64,000 nucleotides of DNA from Rhizobium skierniewicense (GCF_014196515.1 NZ_JACIDV010000002.1:415924-479923), one strand, 5' to 3'; positions 45,908 to 55,191 are shown, counted from the stretch's first letter. The notes: generated by a model from the letters alone, not told the origin. A program made the numbers and translations.

Positions 45908-47434
45908 ATGGATATGTCCGTTAAGCCTGTGATGCCGCTCGTTCCTGATCGTCGTCGCAGGCTCGTTGTCTTCTTCTTCCTGATGTTTGCCATGTTCATG
46001 GCAACGCTCGATAATCAGATCGTCTCCACCGCGCTGCCGACCATTGTCGGTGAGTTCGGTGCGCTGGAGCGCTTCGGCTGGATCGGTTCCGCCTATCTTC
46101 TGGCCACGAGCGCCGTCATGCCGGTCTACGGCAAGCTGGGCGATCTGTTCGGTCGCAAATACGTCATGATGGCTGCCATCGTCATTTTCACGGTGGGGTC
46201 GCTGGCCTGTGGCCTGGCCTGGTCGATGGATTCGCTGATTGCTGCCCGTGTGCTGCAAGGTCTTGGCGGCGGCGGCATCATGGTTTCGATCTTCTCCGTG
46301 AATGCCGATCTGTTCGAGCCGCGGGAGAGGGCGCGTTACCAGAGCTATTCCAGCCTCGTCATCATGGCGTCGGGCAGCGTCGGGCCTATTCTCGGCGGGA
46401 CGATGAGCGATCTGTTCGGATGGCGCTCGATCTTCCTCATCAACCTGCCCATCGGCATTCTTGTTCTGGCAGGTCTCGTCTTCATGCTGCCCTATCGTCG
46501 CCCGGAACGTTCACCGAAGATCGATTATCTCGGCGCCGTGCTTCTGGCGCTGACGATCTCCAGTGTCGTCTTGTGGGCTGACAGTTCACAGCTCTTTGGC
46601 TCCATCTTTGCCTGGCAAAGCCTTTCTATCGTCGTCTTCGCCGCCATAACAGCGTATCTGTGGGTGCAGGTGGAACGTCGTGCTCCGGAGCCCATCGTGC
46701 CTCTGCGCCTGTTCAAGGACAGCACGTTCCCGCTGTTCATGGTCATCTCGCTGGTCAGCGGCGGCCTGGGAATTGGGATGGTCAACTATTACGCCCTGTT
46801 CCTGCAAACGACGACCGGTCTGTCACCATCGTCCGCTGGCCTGTTCTTCATTGCCGTCACCGGCGGCATCGTCATGGGATCCCTGACGGCGGGTCGCCTG
46901 ATCTCGGTGACCGGCAGCTACAAGATATTTTCTGTCATCAGTCTCAGCATCGCCGTGATGGCCATGCTCGCATTTTCGCAGGTTCATGCGGGGACGCCCC
47001 TTCCCATCATCGCCATCATCATGTTGGCACAAGGTCTTGGGGTTGGCCTCGGCCAGCAGGCACCGATCATCGCGGTTCAGAACTCCGCGCCGAAGGCCGA
47101 TATCGGTGCGGCGAGCGGTGCGGTGTCGTTGACCCGGATGGGGGGCGCTGCCATCGCCATTTCGATTTACGGTGCAATCGTCTCTTCCTATCTAAAGGGT
47201 GTCTCGGTCGATATCCCCGGTGTCGGCAAGATACAGGAATTGACGCCGAAAATGCTCTCCGAGCTTCCCGCCGCTTCCCAAAGCGCAGTCGCCAACCTGT
47301 ATGCTGGTGCCTTTACGCCGCTGTTTTATGCAGCGGCCGCCACGGCCGCCATAGGTCTCGTCGCGGCTCTGGCGTTGAAAAACGTCAAGCTTCCGGCCGC
47401 AGCCGTCGAAAAGCCAGCCGCCTCCGTGGAGTAA
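45908..47434 (+). CDS. MFS multidrug efflux transporter (DHA2, 14-TM)
   Basis: 508-aa major facilitator of the EmrB/QacA type. Helix 1 has the motif MATLDNQIVSTALPTIVGE, motif A is GKLGDLFGRKYVMM, and the motif C-like SGSVGPILGG is in helix 5. Fourteen helices can be counted. The start at ATG 45908 is inferred from the family N-terminus; 45914 is an alternative. It is likely controlled by the divergent MarR gene. The exported compound is unknown. Confidence 0.92.
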   Translation: MDMSVKPVMPLVPDRRRRLVVFFFLMFAMFMATLDNQIVSTALPTIVGEFGALERFGWIGSAYLLATSAVMPVYGKLGDLFGRKYVMMAAIVIFTVGSLACGLAWSMDSLIAARVLQGLGGGGIMVSIFSVNADLFEPRERARYQSYSSLVIMASGSVGPILGGTMSDLFGWRSIFLINLPIGILVLAGLVFMLPYRRPERSPKIDYLGAVLLALTISSVVLWADSSQLFGSIFAWQSLSIVVFAAITAYLWVQVERRAPEPIVPLRLFKDSTFPLFMVISLVSGGLGIGMVNYYALFLQTTTGLSPSSAGLFFIAVTGGIVMGSLTAGRLISVTGSYKIFSVISLSIAVMAMLAFSQVHAGTPLPIIAIIMLAQGLGVGLGQQAPIIAVQNSAPKADIGAASGAVSLTRMGGAAIAISIYGAIVSSYLKGVSVDIPGVGKIQELTPKMLSELPAASQSAVANLYAGAFTPLFYAAAATAAIGLVAALALKNVKLPAAAVEKPAASVE

Positions 47435-47519
47435 TACGCTGGCTGAAACTGGTGCGGTTTGAGGAACGGGTTGAGGGGGCCGCGCGTTCTGACAGTCCAC
47501 GCCGCAGCCGATAGTGCAC

Positions 47520-48530
47520 ATGAAGCCAGAGAAATTGCTGAGCCCCACGCCAAAAGGGCTGTATTGCCCCGTTGGCGATTTTTACGTCGATCCCGTCAGG
47601 CCCGTGCCACGGGCGCTGATCACCCATGGCCATTCGGACCACGCCCGTGCGGGCCACGAGAAGGTTCTGGCGACCCGCCAAACGCTCGATATCATGCGCA
47701 TTCGCTACGGGGAGGATTTCACCGGCAGCGAGCAGGCTGTCGGGTTCGGTGAAACGGTGGAGATCAATGGCGTCACAGTCGGTTTCCACCCGGCGGGACA
47801 CGTGCTGGGTTCGGCGCAGATCTCCATCGAACATGGCGGTATCAGGATTGTCGCGTCGGGTGATTACAAGCGTGGTATCGATCCCACCTGCGCTCCCTTC
47901 GAGCCCGTGCCGTGCGATGTCTTCATCACCGAGGCAACGTTCGGTCTGCCCGTCTTCCACCATCCGAAACCTGCCCACGAAATCGCGAAACTGCTGACCT
48001 CGATCAGGCAATTTCCCGAGCGGACCCACCTCGTCGGCGCATATTCGCTCGGCAAGGCGCAGCGGGTGCTGCGGCTGTTGCGCGACAATGGCTACCGCGA
48101 ACCGGTCTACATCCACGGCGCTCTCGCCAAGCTGTGCGACTATTACATCTCGCAAGGTATCGACCTTGGAGACCTACGCCCTGCAACGTTGGAAAAAAGC
48201 AATCCCGAGCAATTCAAGGGCGCGATCGTCGTCGGCCCGCCCTCGGCCTTTCAGGAGAAATGGGCCCGTCGTTTCAACGAACCGCTGATCTCCTTCGCAT
48301 CTGGCTGGATGATGGTGCGCCAGCGCGCCAAGCAGGGCGGCGTCGAACTGCCGCTGGTCATCTCCGACCATTGCGATTGGCCCGAACTGCTGGAGACGAT
48401 CAGGGAGGTCGCGCCGTCGCAGGTCTGGGTGACGCATGGTCGCGAAGAGGCGCTGGTGCGCTGGTGCGAATTGCAGGGTATTCCAGCCCGGCCGCTGCAT
48501 CTGGTCGGCTACGAAGATGAGGGGGACTGA
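47520..48530 (+). CDS. DNA ligase-associated MBL-fold exonuclease
   Basis: 336-aa metallo-beta-lactamase/CPSF73-like nuclease of the family genetically linked to bacterial ATP-dependent ligases. The metal motif HGHSDH is complete, followed by FHPAGHVLGSAQI and later TEATFGLP and SDHCDW. It is expected to process DNA ends in repair. The ATG is at 47520; GTG 47514 is an alternative. It lies 5 bp before the ligase gene. In the better-known four-gene cluster an Lhr-type helicase and a metallophosphoesterase accompany these two; neither is in this window. Confidence 0.92.
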   Translation: MKPEKLLSPTPKGLYCPVGDFYVDPVRPVPRALITHGHSDHARAGHEKVLATRQTLDIMRIRYGEDFTGSEQAVGFGETVEINGVTVGFHPAGHVLGSAQISIEHGGIRIVASGDYKRGIDPTCAPFEPVPCDVFITEATFGLPVFHHPKPAHEIAKLLTSIRQFPERTHLVGAYSLGKAQRVLRLLRDNGYREPVYIHGALAKLCDYYISQGIDLGDLRPATLEKSNPEQFKGAIVVGPPSAFQEKWARRFNEPLISFASGWMMVRQRAKQGGVELPLVISDHCDWPELLETIREVAPSQVWVTHGREEALVRWCELQGIPARPLHLVGYEDEGD

Positions 48531-48535
48531 TTTCT

Positions 48536-50158
48536 GTGAAAGCCTTCGCAACTCTCCTCGACCGCCTCGTCCTCACACCGTCGCGTAATGGCAAGCTCAA
48601 GCTGTTGAGCGATTACTTCCGAGATACGCCCGACCCTGACAGGGGCTATGGCCTCGCGGCGATTGCAGGCACGCTGGACCTGAAAAGCGTCAAGCCCGCC
48701 ATGTTGCGCGAACTGGTGCTGGAACGCATGGACGACGTGCTGTTCCGCTATTCCTATGACTATGTCGGCGACCTGGCCGAGACCATCTCGCTTGTCTGGG
48801 ATACCAGCCAGACTGACAATCCGCCTGACGTCGAAGATCCGGGCCTTGGCGAAATCGTCACCCTGATGAATTCGCTGGGGCGAACGGAGGTGCGCTCTGC
48901 GGTCCGCGATCTCCTCGACAGGCTTGAAACCTCCTCACGCTTCGCCTTCCTCAAACTCGTCACTGGAGGCCTGCGCATCGGCGTATCGGCACGGCTTGCG
49001 CGACAGGCCCTTGCGGATTTCGGTGGGCGGGACATCACCGAAATCGAAACGCTGTGGCATGGTCTGGAGCCACCCTATGAGCCATTATTCGCATGGCTGG
49101 AAGGCAAGTCCGAGCGTCCTGTCCTCGCCACACCCGCGATTTTTCACTCCGTGATGCTCTCGACGCCCGTGGGCGACAATGACCTGAAAAACCTTGCCCC
49201 GCAGGATTTCGTTGCTGAATGGAAGTGGGATGGCATCCGCGTGCAACTGTCCAGATCCGGCGAGACCCGGAAGCTCTACTCGCGATCCGGCGACGATATC
49301 TCAGGCGCGTTTCCCGATATTCTCGAACGCATCAATTTCGAAGGCGTCGTCGATGGCGAGCTGTTGATCGGTGGCACTGCCCGCTCCAATATCGCCACCC
49401 GCACCTTTTCAGATCTCCAGCAACGCCTGAACCGAAAAACGGTGACGGCCAAGATGCTGGAGGAATACCCGGCCTTTATCCGCGCCTATGACCTTTTGTT
49501 CGAAGGCGAGGACGACATACGTGGCGAGGTCTTTCTGAAACGTCGGGAAAAGCTGACGCGCATGATCGAAGAGGCGCCGCACGACCGCTTCGATCTGTCG
49601 CCGCTCGTCCCGTTTTCCAGCTGGGATGAGCTGGAAACCTTGCGGAAAGCACCCCCCGATCCTGTCATCGAAGGCGTGATGATCAAGCGCAAGGACAGCA
49701 TTTATCAGGCAGGTCGTGCCAAAGGCCCGTGGTTCAAGTGGAAGCGTGATCCCTTCAACATCGATGCCGTGATGATGTATGCCCAGCGCGGTCACGGCAA
49801 ACGCTCCAGCTATTATTCGGATTTCACCTTCGGCGTCTGGTCGGAAAGCGAAGGCGGAGAGCAGCTGGTGCCGGTGGGCAAGGCCTATTTCGGCTTTACC
49901 GATGCGGAGCTGGAAGTGCTGGACAAATTCGTGCGCGACAACACCGTGGAGCGCTTCGGCCCGGTCCGTGCGGTACGGGCCACGCCGCAATTCGGTTTTG
50001 TGCTGGAAGTTGCGTTCGAGGGCATCAACCGTTCCAACCGCCACAAATCGGGCGTCGCCATGCGGTTTCCCCGCATCGCCAGACTGCGCGCCGACAAGCT
50101 GCCATCGGAAGCGGATCGGCTATCGACGCTCATGGCGATGATCGACGCGAAGTCCTGA
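48536..50158 (+). CDS. ATP-dependent DNA ligase
   Basis: 540-aa cytoplasmic ligase. An N-terminal DNA-binding helical domain (to about 200) precedes the adenylation domain. The nucleotidyl motif I is EWKWDGIRVQL with the AMP-accepting Lys. Motif III-like YDLLFEGE, motif IV EGVMIKR and motif V WFKWKRD are visible. An OB-fold domain ends the protein. The GTG start at 48536 lies 5 bp past the exonuclease stop, with GAGGGGG upstream, so the two are co-translated. It is accessory to the NAD-dependent LigA. Confidence 0.95.
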   Translation: MKAFATLLDRLVLTPSRNGKLKLLSDYFRDTPDPDRGYGLAAIAGTLDLKSVKPAMLRELVLERMDDVLFRYSYDYVGDLAETISLVWDTSQTDNPPDVEDPGLGEIVTLMNSLGRTEVRSAVRDLLDRLETSSRFAFLKLVTGGLRIGVSARLARQALADFGGRDITEIETLWHGLEPPYEPLFAWLEGKSERPVLATPAIFHSVMLSTPVGDNDLKNLAPQDFVAEWKWDGIRVQLSRSGETRKLYSRSGDDISGAFPDILERINFEGVVDGELLIGGTARSNIATRTFSDLQQRLNRKTVTAKMLEEYPAFIRAYDLLFEGEDDIRGEVFLKRREKLTRMIEEAPHDRFDLSPLVPFSSWDELETLRKAPPDPVIEGVMIKRKDSIYQAGRAKGPWFKWKRDPFNIDAVMMYAQRGHGKRSSYYSDFTFGVWSESEGGEQLVPVGKAYFGFTDAELEVLDKFVRDNTVERFGPVRAVRATPQFGFVLEVAFEGINRSNRHKSGVAMRFPRIARLRADKLPSEADRLSTLMAMIDAKS

Positions 50159-50253
50159 CAGGTTTCGTTCGCTTTCTCAAAACAGTGAGTGGACAATTCA
50201 ATCTTGTAGTGGTGAAATTAACCCGCGCTTCATGAAATTTCGGGTCCTCGCAC

Positions 50254-51201
50254 ATGGCAGAAACACCTTCGTCTTTTTTCGGTACTGTCTCCCAACAAAC
50301 CCTGACGCGGCGCACTTTACTGGCTGGGGCGGCAGGGCTTTCCGCAGCGGCTTTGCTGCCGTCTCAGGGGCGTGCGAACCTCGTCATGCCGCAGGTTTTG
50401 CCGCTGGCGACGGAAGACTATGCCAATGCACGCCAGCAGTTTCAAACGCACCTGCTGAGGAAGATCGCCGCGCCCGAGAAGTCCACGCCGTTGGGCACGC
50501 CTCCGGGTGCGACCCGCGTGACCTATCCGGGTGGACCACATGGTTCCATCGAGTTGGTCGCGTGGCTTTCGCAGTATGAGCCAAGCACCAAGCTGAAGCC
50601 TGCGGTTCTGTTTCTCCACGGCGGCAATGCCACAGGCGACGGGCACTGGGCGCTGATGAAGCCCTATTGGGAAGCGGGCTTTGTGGTGTTGCTCCCGTCT
50701 TTCCGTGGTGAAAACGGACAACAGGGAAATTATTCCGGCTTCTATGACGAGACCGCCGATGCACTGGCGGCGGCTTCCTACCTCGAAAACCTGCCGGGGA
50801 TCGATCAGGATCGCCTGTTTCTCGCAGGTCACTCCAATGGCGGCACGCTGTCGCTGCTGGCATCGATGACGCGCAAGTTCCGCGCGTCCGTGCCGATTTC
50901 GGCTGGCGTCAATTCGTGGCGGTATTTCAACCGCTACGCCGACGAGATCTGTTTTGACGGCAGCGACGAGCAGGAGTTCGTCATGCGCTCTTCTGTGTGT
51001 TTCGGACCGAGCCTCAAATGCCCGACCTTGTTGCTGCGCGGCACGGAGGAGCGCCCGTTCGATGCCGACCACAAGCTGCTGATGGAGCGGGCGCGGTTTG
51101 CGGGTATGAAGATCGACAAGATGCTGTTGCCCGGCAACCATAATGGCGTGGTGCCGGGTGCGGTGGTGGAAAGCATTCGTTTCTTCAACCAGTTCGCCTG
51201 A
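50254..51201 (+). CDS. Tat-exported alpha/beta hydrolase
   Basis: 315-aa hydrolase of the dienelactone hydrolase/prolyl-oligopeptidase-like group. The N-terminus has a twin-arginine signal (LTRRTLLAGAAGLSAAALLP), so it is likely periplasmic. The nucleophile elbow is GHSNGG, the oxyanion region FLHGGNATGDGHW, and the catalytic His probably in PGNHNG. The substrate is unknown. Confidence 0.85.
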   Translation: MAETPSSFFGTVSQQTLTRRTLLAGAAGLSAAALLPSQGRANLVMPQVLPLATEDYANARQQFQTHLLRKIAAPEKSTPLGTPPGATRVTYPGGPHGSIELVAWLSQYEPSTKLKPAVLFLHGGNATGDGHWALMKPYWEAGFVVLLPSFRGENGQQGNYSGFYDETADALAAASYLENLPGIDQDRLFLAGHSNGGTLSLLASMTRKFRASVPISAGVNSWRYFNRYADEICFDGSDEQEFVMRSSVCFGPSLKCPTLLLRGTEERPFDADHKLLMERARFAGMKIDKMLLPGNHNGVVPGAVVESIRFFNQFA

Positions 51202-51289
51202 TACGGGTCGTAACTGGATTTGGCTCCAGCTTCGCGCCAGCCGGGCAGGGCATTGTCGTTAAAACGATGCCTCCTCTTGAAGCGGTTCC

Positions 51290-52180
51290 ATGACTGTACC
51301 CTTGAAAACCTGCCGTCGCCTTGTGTCTCTTGCGGTACTTGCGCTGATGCCGCTGTTGAGCGGCTGTCTGTTCGTGACGGATACCAGTCGCATGAACCCG
51401 GATGTCTTCGTGCAGGAAACGGCGCCCGTCTTCAACTACAACAATGTCGGCTCCATTCCGCGCCCTCCATTGCCGCCCACGCCCGGCTCGATCAACAGCC
51501 GCCCGCCGGACTTGTTCCGTTCGCAGTTCCAGCAGCTGTACGGACCGCCGTCCACGGCCCGGCCAACGGGTTCCGGCCTGTCCCCCGCTTATAGCGACCA
51601 GACGCGCGGTTATGGCCTGCCGGTGTCCAACCCGCTGCATCGCGTCATCTATGGTCAGATCAGCGACGAAGGTCACACGTTGCCAGCCATTCCCTATTCG
51701 CGGGTCGATTCCCGCTTTCTGCGTCAGGACGTGACCTATCAGACGGCGGAAGCACCGGGTACGATCGTGGTCGATACCAAGCAGCATTTCCTCTATCTCG
51801 TTCAACCGGGTGGCAAGGCGGTTCGCTATGGTGTCGGTCTGGGGCGCGATGGTTATGCCTGGGCCGGTCGCGGCAAGATCCAGTGGAAAGCCAAATGGCC
51901 ACGCTGGACGCCGCCGGACGAGATGGTTCAGCGGCAACCCGAGTTGGCGTCGATCTCGGCGGCCAATGGCGGCATGATCCCCGGTCTCAACAATCCGCTC
52001 GGTGCCCGGGCGCTTTATATTTTCAAGGACGGCAAGGACACGCTTTATCGCGTCCATGGCACGCCGGACTGGCAGTCGGTGGGCAAGGCGACATCATCCG
52101 GTTGCGTGCGCATGCTCAATCAGGACGTCATCGATCTCTACGAACGCGTCCCGAAGGGCGCGCCGATTGTGGTTATCTGA
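51290..52180 (+). CDS. L,D-transpeptidase (YkuD) lipoprotein 1
   Basis: 296-aa envelope enzyme that cross-links peptidoglycan stems in 3-3 fashion or attaches proteins. The N-terminus is a signal ending in LLSGC (lipobox). A Pro-rich linker (about 60-90) precedes the YkuD domain, which has the His motif YRVHGTPDW and the catalytic SSGCVRM with Cys near 271. It is in tandem with a paralogue 190 bp downstream. Tandem YkuD proteins of this kind occur on the Agrobacterium circular chromosome, where L,D-transpeptidases function in polar growth. Confidence 0.93.
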   Translation: MTVPLKTCRRLVSLAVLALMPLLSGCLFVTDTSRMNPDVFVQETAPVFNYNNVGSIPRPPLPPTPGSINSRPPDLFRSQFQQLYGPPSTARPTGSGLSPAYSDQTRGYGLPVSNPLHRVIYGQISDEGHTLPAIPYSRVDSRFLRQDVTYQTAEAPGTIVVDTKQHFLYLVQPGGKAVRYGVGLGRDGYAWAGRGKIQWKAKWPRWTPPDEMVQRQPELASISAANGGMIPGLNNPLGARALYIFKDGKDTLYRVHGTPDWQSVGKATSSGCVRMLNQDVIDLYERVPKGAPIVVI

Positions 52181-52373
52181 TCACGCATGCCAAGAATGCT
52201 GTCCTAAACGGACCATGTTGCTGTCGGGAAACTGGTCTTTAGGGATGTATTAACTACTATGGCCATACCTGAACAGTCGTGGAACAAACGATGTACAGCG
52301 AGATTGTAGGATGGTTCCGCAGCCCCGCGCAACATCCGCCCCAGTCGCTTCGATGTGAGAAAAAAACGGCCTT

Positions 52374-53111
52374 ATGATGAGCACCGACACAGATCTTTCC
52401 AGACGTACCTTCCTTTCCCTCCTTGGCCTTTCCTCTGCGTCGCTTCTGGCGGGCTGCGCTTCTTCCGGCGTCCGTCCCTACAGCAGCGTGCAGCCGGGTA
52501 GCCTTGCAGGCAATATCGCAGGCGATTTCCGCTCGATGTTTGCAGGTGGCATTTCCGATGCCGAGCTTTCCGTCATGTACGGGACGGTTGAAGATGGTGG
52601 CTACGTCATTCCCGCCATTCCCTATCAGAAAATCGACCGTCGTTATTACCGTCAGCGCGTGGTTGATCCCACCGGCGAACCAGCTGGCACCGTTGTCGTG
52701 GATACGCGCTCGCGCTTCCTCTATGTCGTCGAGCCCGGCGGCTCCGCCATGCGCTACGGCGTCGGCATCGGTCGCGAAGGCTTCGCATGGTCGGGCGAAG
52801 GCGTCATCCAGTGGCGTCAGAAGTGGCCGAAGTGGACCCCACCGGACGAAATGGTGGCTCGCCAGCCGGAACTGACCAAGTTCTCCTCCAAGAATGGCGG
52901 TATGCCACCGGGCCTGAAAAATCCGCTTGGTGCCCGCGCGCTCTACATCTTCCAGAACGGCAAGGATACGCTTTACCGTTTGCATGGGTCTCCGGAGTGG
53001 AGCTCCATCGGCAAGGCCGTGTCATCCGGCTGCGTACGCCTGATGAACCAGGACGTGATCGACCTCTACGACCGTGTGCCGAACAAGGCGCGGGTTGTGG
53101 TTTGGCAGTAA
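52374..53111 (+). CDS. L,D-transpeptidase (YkuD) lipoprotein 2
   Basis: 245 aa, paralogous to the preceding gene but with a shorter linker. A Tat-like N-terminus (LSRRTFLSLLGLSSASLLAGC) carries a lipobox LAGC. The YkuD domain has YRLHGSPEW and SSGCVRLMNQDVIDLYDRV with Cys near 220. Long blocks are identical to the first copy (QKWPKWTPPDEMV versus KWPRWTPPDEMV), so they arose by duplication. A terminator follows. Confidence 0.94.
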   Translation: MMSTDTDLSRRTFLSLLGLSSASLLAGCASSGVRPYSSVQPGSLAGNIAGDFRSMFAGGISDAELSVMYGTVEDGGYVIPAIPYQKIDRRYYRQRVVDPTGEPAGTVVVDTRSRFLYVVEPGGSAMRYGVGIGREGFAWSGEGVIQWRQKWPKWTPPDEMVARQPELTKFSSKNGGMPPGLKNPLGARALYIFQNGKDTLYRLHGSPEWSSIGKAVSSGCVRLMNQDVIDLYDRVPNKARVVVWQ

Positions 53112-53136
53112 GCCGATCCTATGACATGAACGAAGG

Positions 53137-53170
53137 AGCCGCACACAGCATGATGTCTGCGGCTTTTTTG
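53137..53170 (+). terminator. Rho-independent terminator of the L,D-transpeptidase genes
   Basis: Stem AGCCGCA / TGCGGCT extended by ACA/TGT across a C-C mismatch, then TTTTTTG. It lies 25 bp past the second gene. Confidence 0.88.
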
Positions 53171-53242
53171 TTTCTTGTCATCAGTTTCAATTTTTGATTG
53201 ATTTTTTCGTCTCAGGAACGGTAACTCTTAGCCATTTGCAGC

Positions 53243-53596
53243 TTGAGGGTTCAGAGATTGGTCAGCATTCCAAAAATTTCCGGTCGTGTCTCCCAGGGAA
53301 CCGCTCCAGTGCAGCCTGTCATAAAGGTGGTCGACCGCAAGGTCATGTGGGTGGCCTATGTGATGGCGATCATGGGCGGCGGGGGAATGCTGGGGCTGCA
53401 TCGATTTTACCTCGGTTATACGCGATCTGCCGTATTGCAACTGCTGTTTGGGATCTGTGCTTTTCTGCTTCCGGCGGTACTGAACCTGTTCGATGTGGCT
53501 TACTTTATGGCGATGATCGCTGCGGGATGGGTGCTGGTCGATCTCTTTCTTATCCCGATGATGGTTCGCGCTGCCAACAGCAGAGGGAATGCTTGA
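53243..53596 (+). CDS. TM2-domain membrane protein
   Basis: 117-aa protein. The TM2 domain is clear: a first helix AYVMAIMGGGGMLGLHRFYLG with the conserved HRFYLG turn, then two hydrophobic segments. The start is uncertain: TTG 53243 opens the frame, and TTG 53258 has GAGGG 8 nt upstream; no ATG precedes the domain. Its function is unknown, as for most bacterial TM2 proteins. It is convergent with ohrR. Confidence 0.8.
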   Translation: MRVQRLVSIPKISGRVSQGTAPVQPVIKVVDRKVMWVAYVMAIMGGGGMLGLHRFYLGYTRSAVLQLLFGICAFLLPAVLNLFDVAYFMAMIAAGWVLVDLFLIPMMVRAANSRGNA

Positions 53597-53636
53597 ACAC
53601 GCGGTGACTGACAGCCCGCCGACCGCTCTGGCATTT

Positions 53637-54083
53637 TTACTCTTTAACCAAACTCTCTTTCAACGCGTTCAGTCGATCACGAAGCTGCCCCAACTCATCG
53701 AGGGTACATCCCGTCGCCTCTCCAATCGAGCGCATGACATCCGTCGCCTTCGTCTTCAACTCCGCCCCTTCGCCCGTCAGCGCGATCATCACCTGACGCT
53801 CGTCCACCGTACCGCGTTTGCGGGTAATCAGCCCCGCATGTTCCAGCCTTTTGAGAAGGGGGGAGAGGGTACCGGAATCCAGGCCGAGCATTTCGCCCAG
53901 TGTTTTGACGGTGGCGGTTTCTTTTTCCCACAGCGCCATCATGACGAGATATTGCGGGTAGGTGAGGCCCAGCGGCTCAAGCAGAGGTTTATAGGCACGG
54001 TTGAACGCATGTGACGCGCCATACAGCGCAAAACATATTTGCAGGTCCAGCCTCAGAAGGCTTTCCATCGTTCCGTCGTCCAT
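53637..54083 (-). CDS. ohrR: Organic hydroperoxide-sensing repressor OhrR
   Basis: 148-aa MarR-family repressor. The peroxidatic Cys is in LDLQICFALYGA, and a second Cys in GCTLDELG corresponds to the resolving Cys of the 2-Cys OhrR type. The HTH and wing (TVKTLGEMLGLDSGTLSPLLKRLE, RKRGTVDERQVMIALT) are typical. It is divergent from ohr, with an operator-like palindrome between. ATG 54083 is chosen; a longer start at 54119 exists. Confidence 0.94.
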   Translation of the reverse strand: MDDGTMESLLRLDLQICFALYGASHAFNRAYKPLLEPLGLTYPQYLVMMALWEKETATVKTLGEMLGLDSGTLSPLLKRLEHAGLITRKRGTVDERQVMIALTGEGAELKTKATDVMRSIGEATGCTLDELGQLRDRLNALKESLVKE

Positions 54084-54224
54084 GTGTGGGCTCCAAATAT
54101 GCGGCTGGAGAGGGAACAATTTATCCCGTCACTCGGTTCCTGCCACATGCAAAAGGCAACGCAATCTTTCAAATTGTTATGTCAGAGATCGAAAAATATC
54201 TCAATGCGCAAAATTATATTGCGA

Positions 54225-54237
54225 ACAATTTAATTGT
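54225..54237. promoter_or_regulatory. OhrR-type operator
   Basis: ACAATTTAATTGT, a near-perfect palindrome of the ACAATT-AATTGT type described for OhrR. It lies 42 bp before ohr and just after a TTATAT -10-like sequence. Confidence 0.7.
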
Positions 54238-54279
54238 GAGCTATATGATCGTCAACATCAACCGAAGGAAGTGAATGAC

Positions 54280-54702
54280 ATGGCTATTCTCTATACAACA
54301 CAGGCATCCGCAACAGGCGGCCGTGCAGGCAACGCCAAGTCCGAGGACGGCGTTCTGGACGTCACTCTGACAGTTCCAAAGGAACTCGGCGGCGACGGCG
54401 CAACCGGCACCAATCCTGAACAGTTGTTTGCAGCCGGCTACTCCGCCTGCTTTCTCGGCGCGTTGAAGAACGTTGCCGGCAAGGAAAAGGTCAAGATTCC
54501 AGAAGACACCAAGGTCACCGCAACTGTCGGCATCGGCCCACGGGACGATGGCACCGGCTTTGGCATTGAAGTGTCGCTCAAGGTGAATATCCCCGGTCTC
54601 GACAAGGACGTCGCTGATGACCTGATCCAGAAGGCGCATATCGTATGCCCTTACTCGCATGCGATGCGCACCTCCACTGAAGTTCCTGTTTCTGCTGCAT
54701 AA
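54280..54702 (+). CDS. ohr: Organic hydroperoxide resistance protein Ohr
   Basis: 140-aa OsmC/Ohr-family thiol peroxidase that reduces organic hydroperoxides. The catalytic Cys residues are in GYSACFLGAL and HIVCPYSHA. ATG 54280 matches the family N-terminus (MAILYTTQASATGGR) with AAGGAA upstream. It is divergent from ohrR, the usual arrangement. Confidence 0.97.
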   Translation: MAILYTTQASATGGRAGNAKSEDGVLDVTLTVPKELGGDGATGTNPEQLFAAGYSACFLGALKNVAGKEKVKIPEDTKVTATVGIGPRDDGTGFGIEVSLKVNIPGLDKDVADDLIQKAHIVCPYSHAMRTSTEVPVSAA

Positions 54703-54728
54703 TCTCGTCCCCCCGATGTGCGACACGG

Positions 54729-54756
54729 CAAGGGCTGGCGTCATCGCCAGCCCTTG
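54729..54756 (+). terminator. Rho-independent terminator of ohr
   Basis: A perfect 12-bp stem CAAGGGCTGGCG / CGCCAGCCCTTG with loop TCAT, then TTGCTTT. It separates ohr from the Xre-RES pair. Confidence 0.88.
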
Positions 54757-54798
54757 TTGCTTTCAGAAAGAAATTTGCTATATTCTTTCCAAGGAAAG
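54757..54798 (+). promoter_or_regulatory. Promoter and operator of the Xre-RES toxin-antitoxin genes
   Basis: TTGCTT (54757-54762), 16 bp, extended -10 TGCTATATT. Just downstream is the inverted repeat CTTTCC-AA-GGAAAG (54785-54798), which overlaps the antitoxin's ribosome site and suits autorepression. A second pair GAAAGAA/TTCTTTC frames the -10. Confidence 0.65.
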
Positions 54799-54807
54799 GA
54801 TTTGCGC

Positions 54808-55191
54808 ATGAATATCCAGGTCAAACCCTCTTTCGACGCGGCGGAGCAGGGTCGTGTCGTGACGAAGGCTGTGGTCTCTGCTGCAGACAGGCTGGGCCTG
54901 AACGCGGCCCGTGTGGCGGATGTTCTGGGGGTTTCAGCCCCGACCGTTTCGCGCATGAAGCGGCTTGATTTCATTCTGGAGCCCGGTAGCAAAGCGTTCG
55001 AACTGGCGGTTCTGTTGATCCGGGTGTTTCGCTCACTCGACGCCATCGTCGGTGGCGATGACGGGGTGGCGCGTGGCTGGATGCGAAACCACAACGAAGC
55101 GCTTGACGCAGTCCCTGCGGAGAAACTCACAACCATTACCGGATTGCTCGATGTCCTTGCCTATCTGGACGCCAGACGCGCTCCAATCTGA
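54808..55191 (+). CDS. Xre/MbcA/ParS-type antitoxin (DUF2384)
   Basis: 127-aa antitoxin. An Xre-like HTH (DRLGLNAARVADVLGVSAPTVSRMKR) is followed by the DUF2384 C-terminal toxin-binding part (ELAVLLIRVFRSLDAIVGGD, then WMRNHNEAL). ATG 54808 has AAGGA upstream. It overlaps the RES toxin gene by 41 bp, antitoxin first. Confidence 0.92.
   Translation: MNIQVKPSFDAAEQGRVVTKAVVSAADRLGLNAARVADVLGVSAPTVSRMKRLDFILEPGSKAFELAVLLIRVFRSLDAIVGGDDGVARGWMRNHNEALDAVPAEKLTTITGLLDVLAYLDARRAPI

Noticed and set aside
53594..53636. Possible missing gene between the TM2 gene and ohrR
   Set aside because: The gap is only 40 bp and contains nothing.
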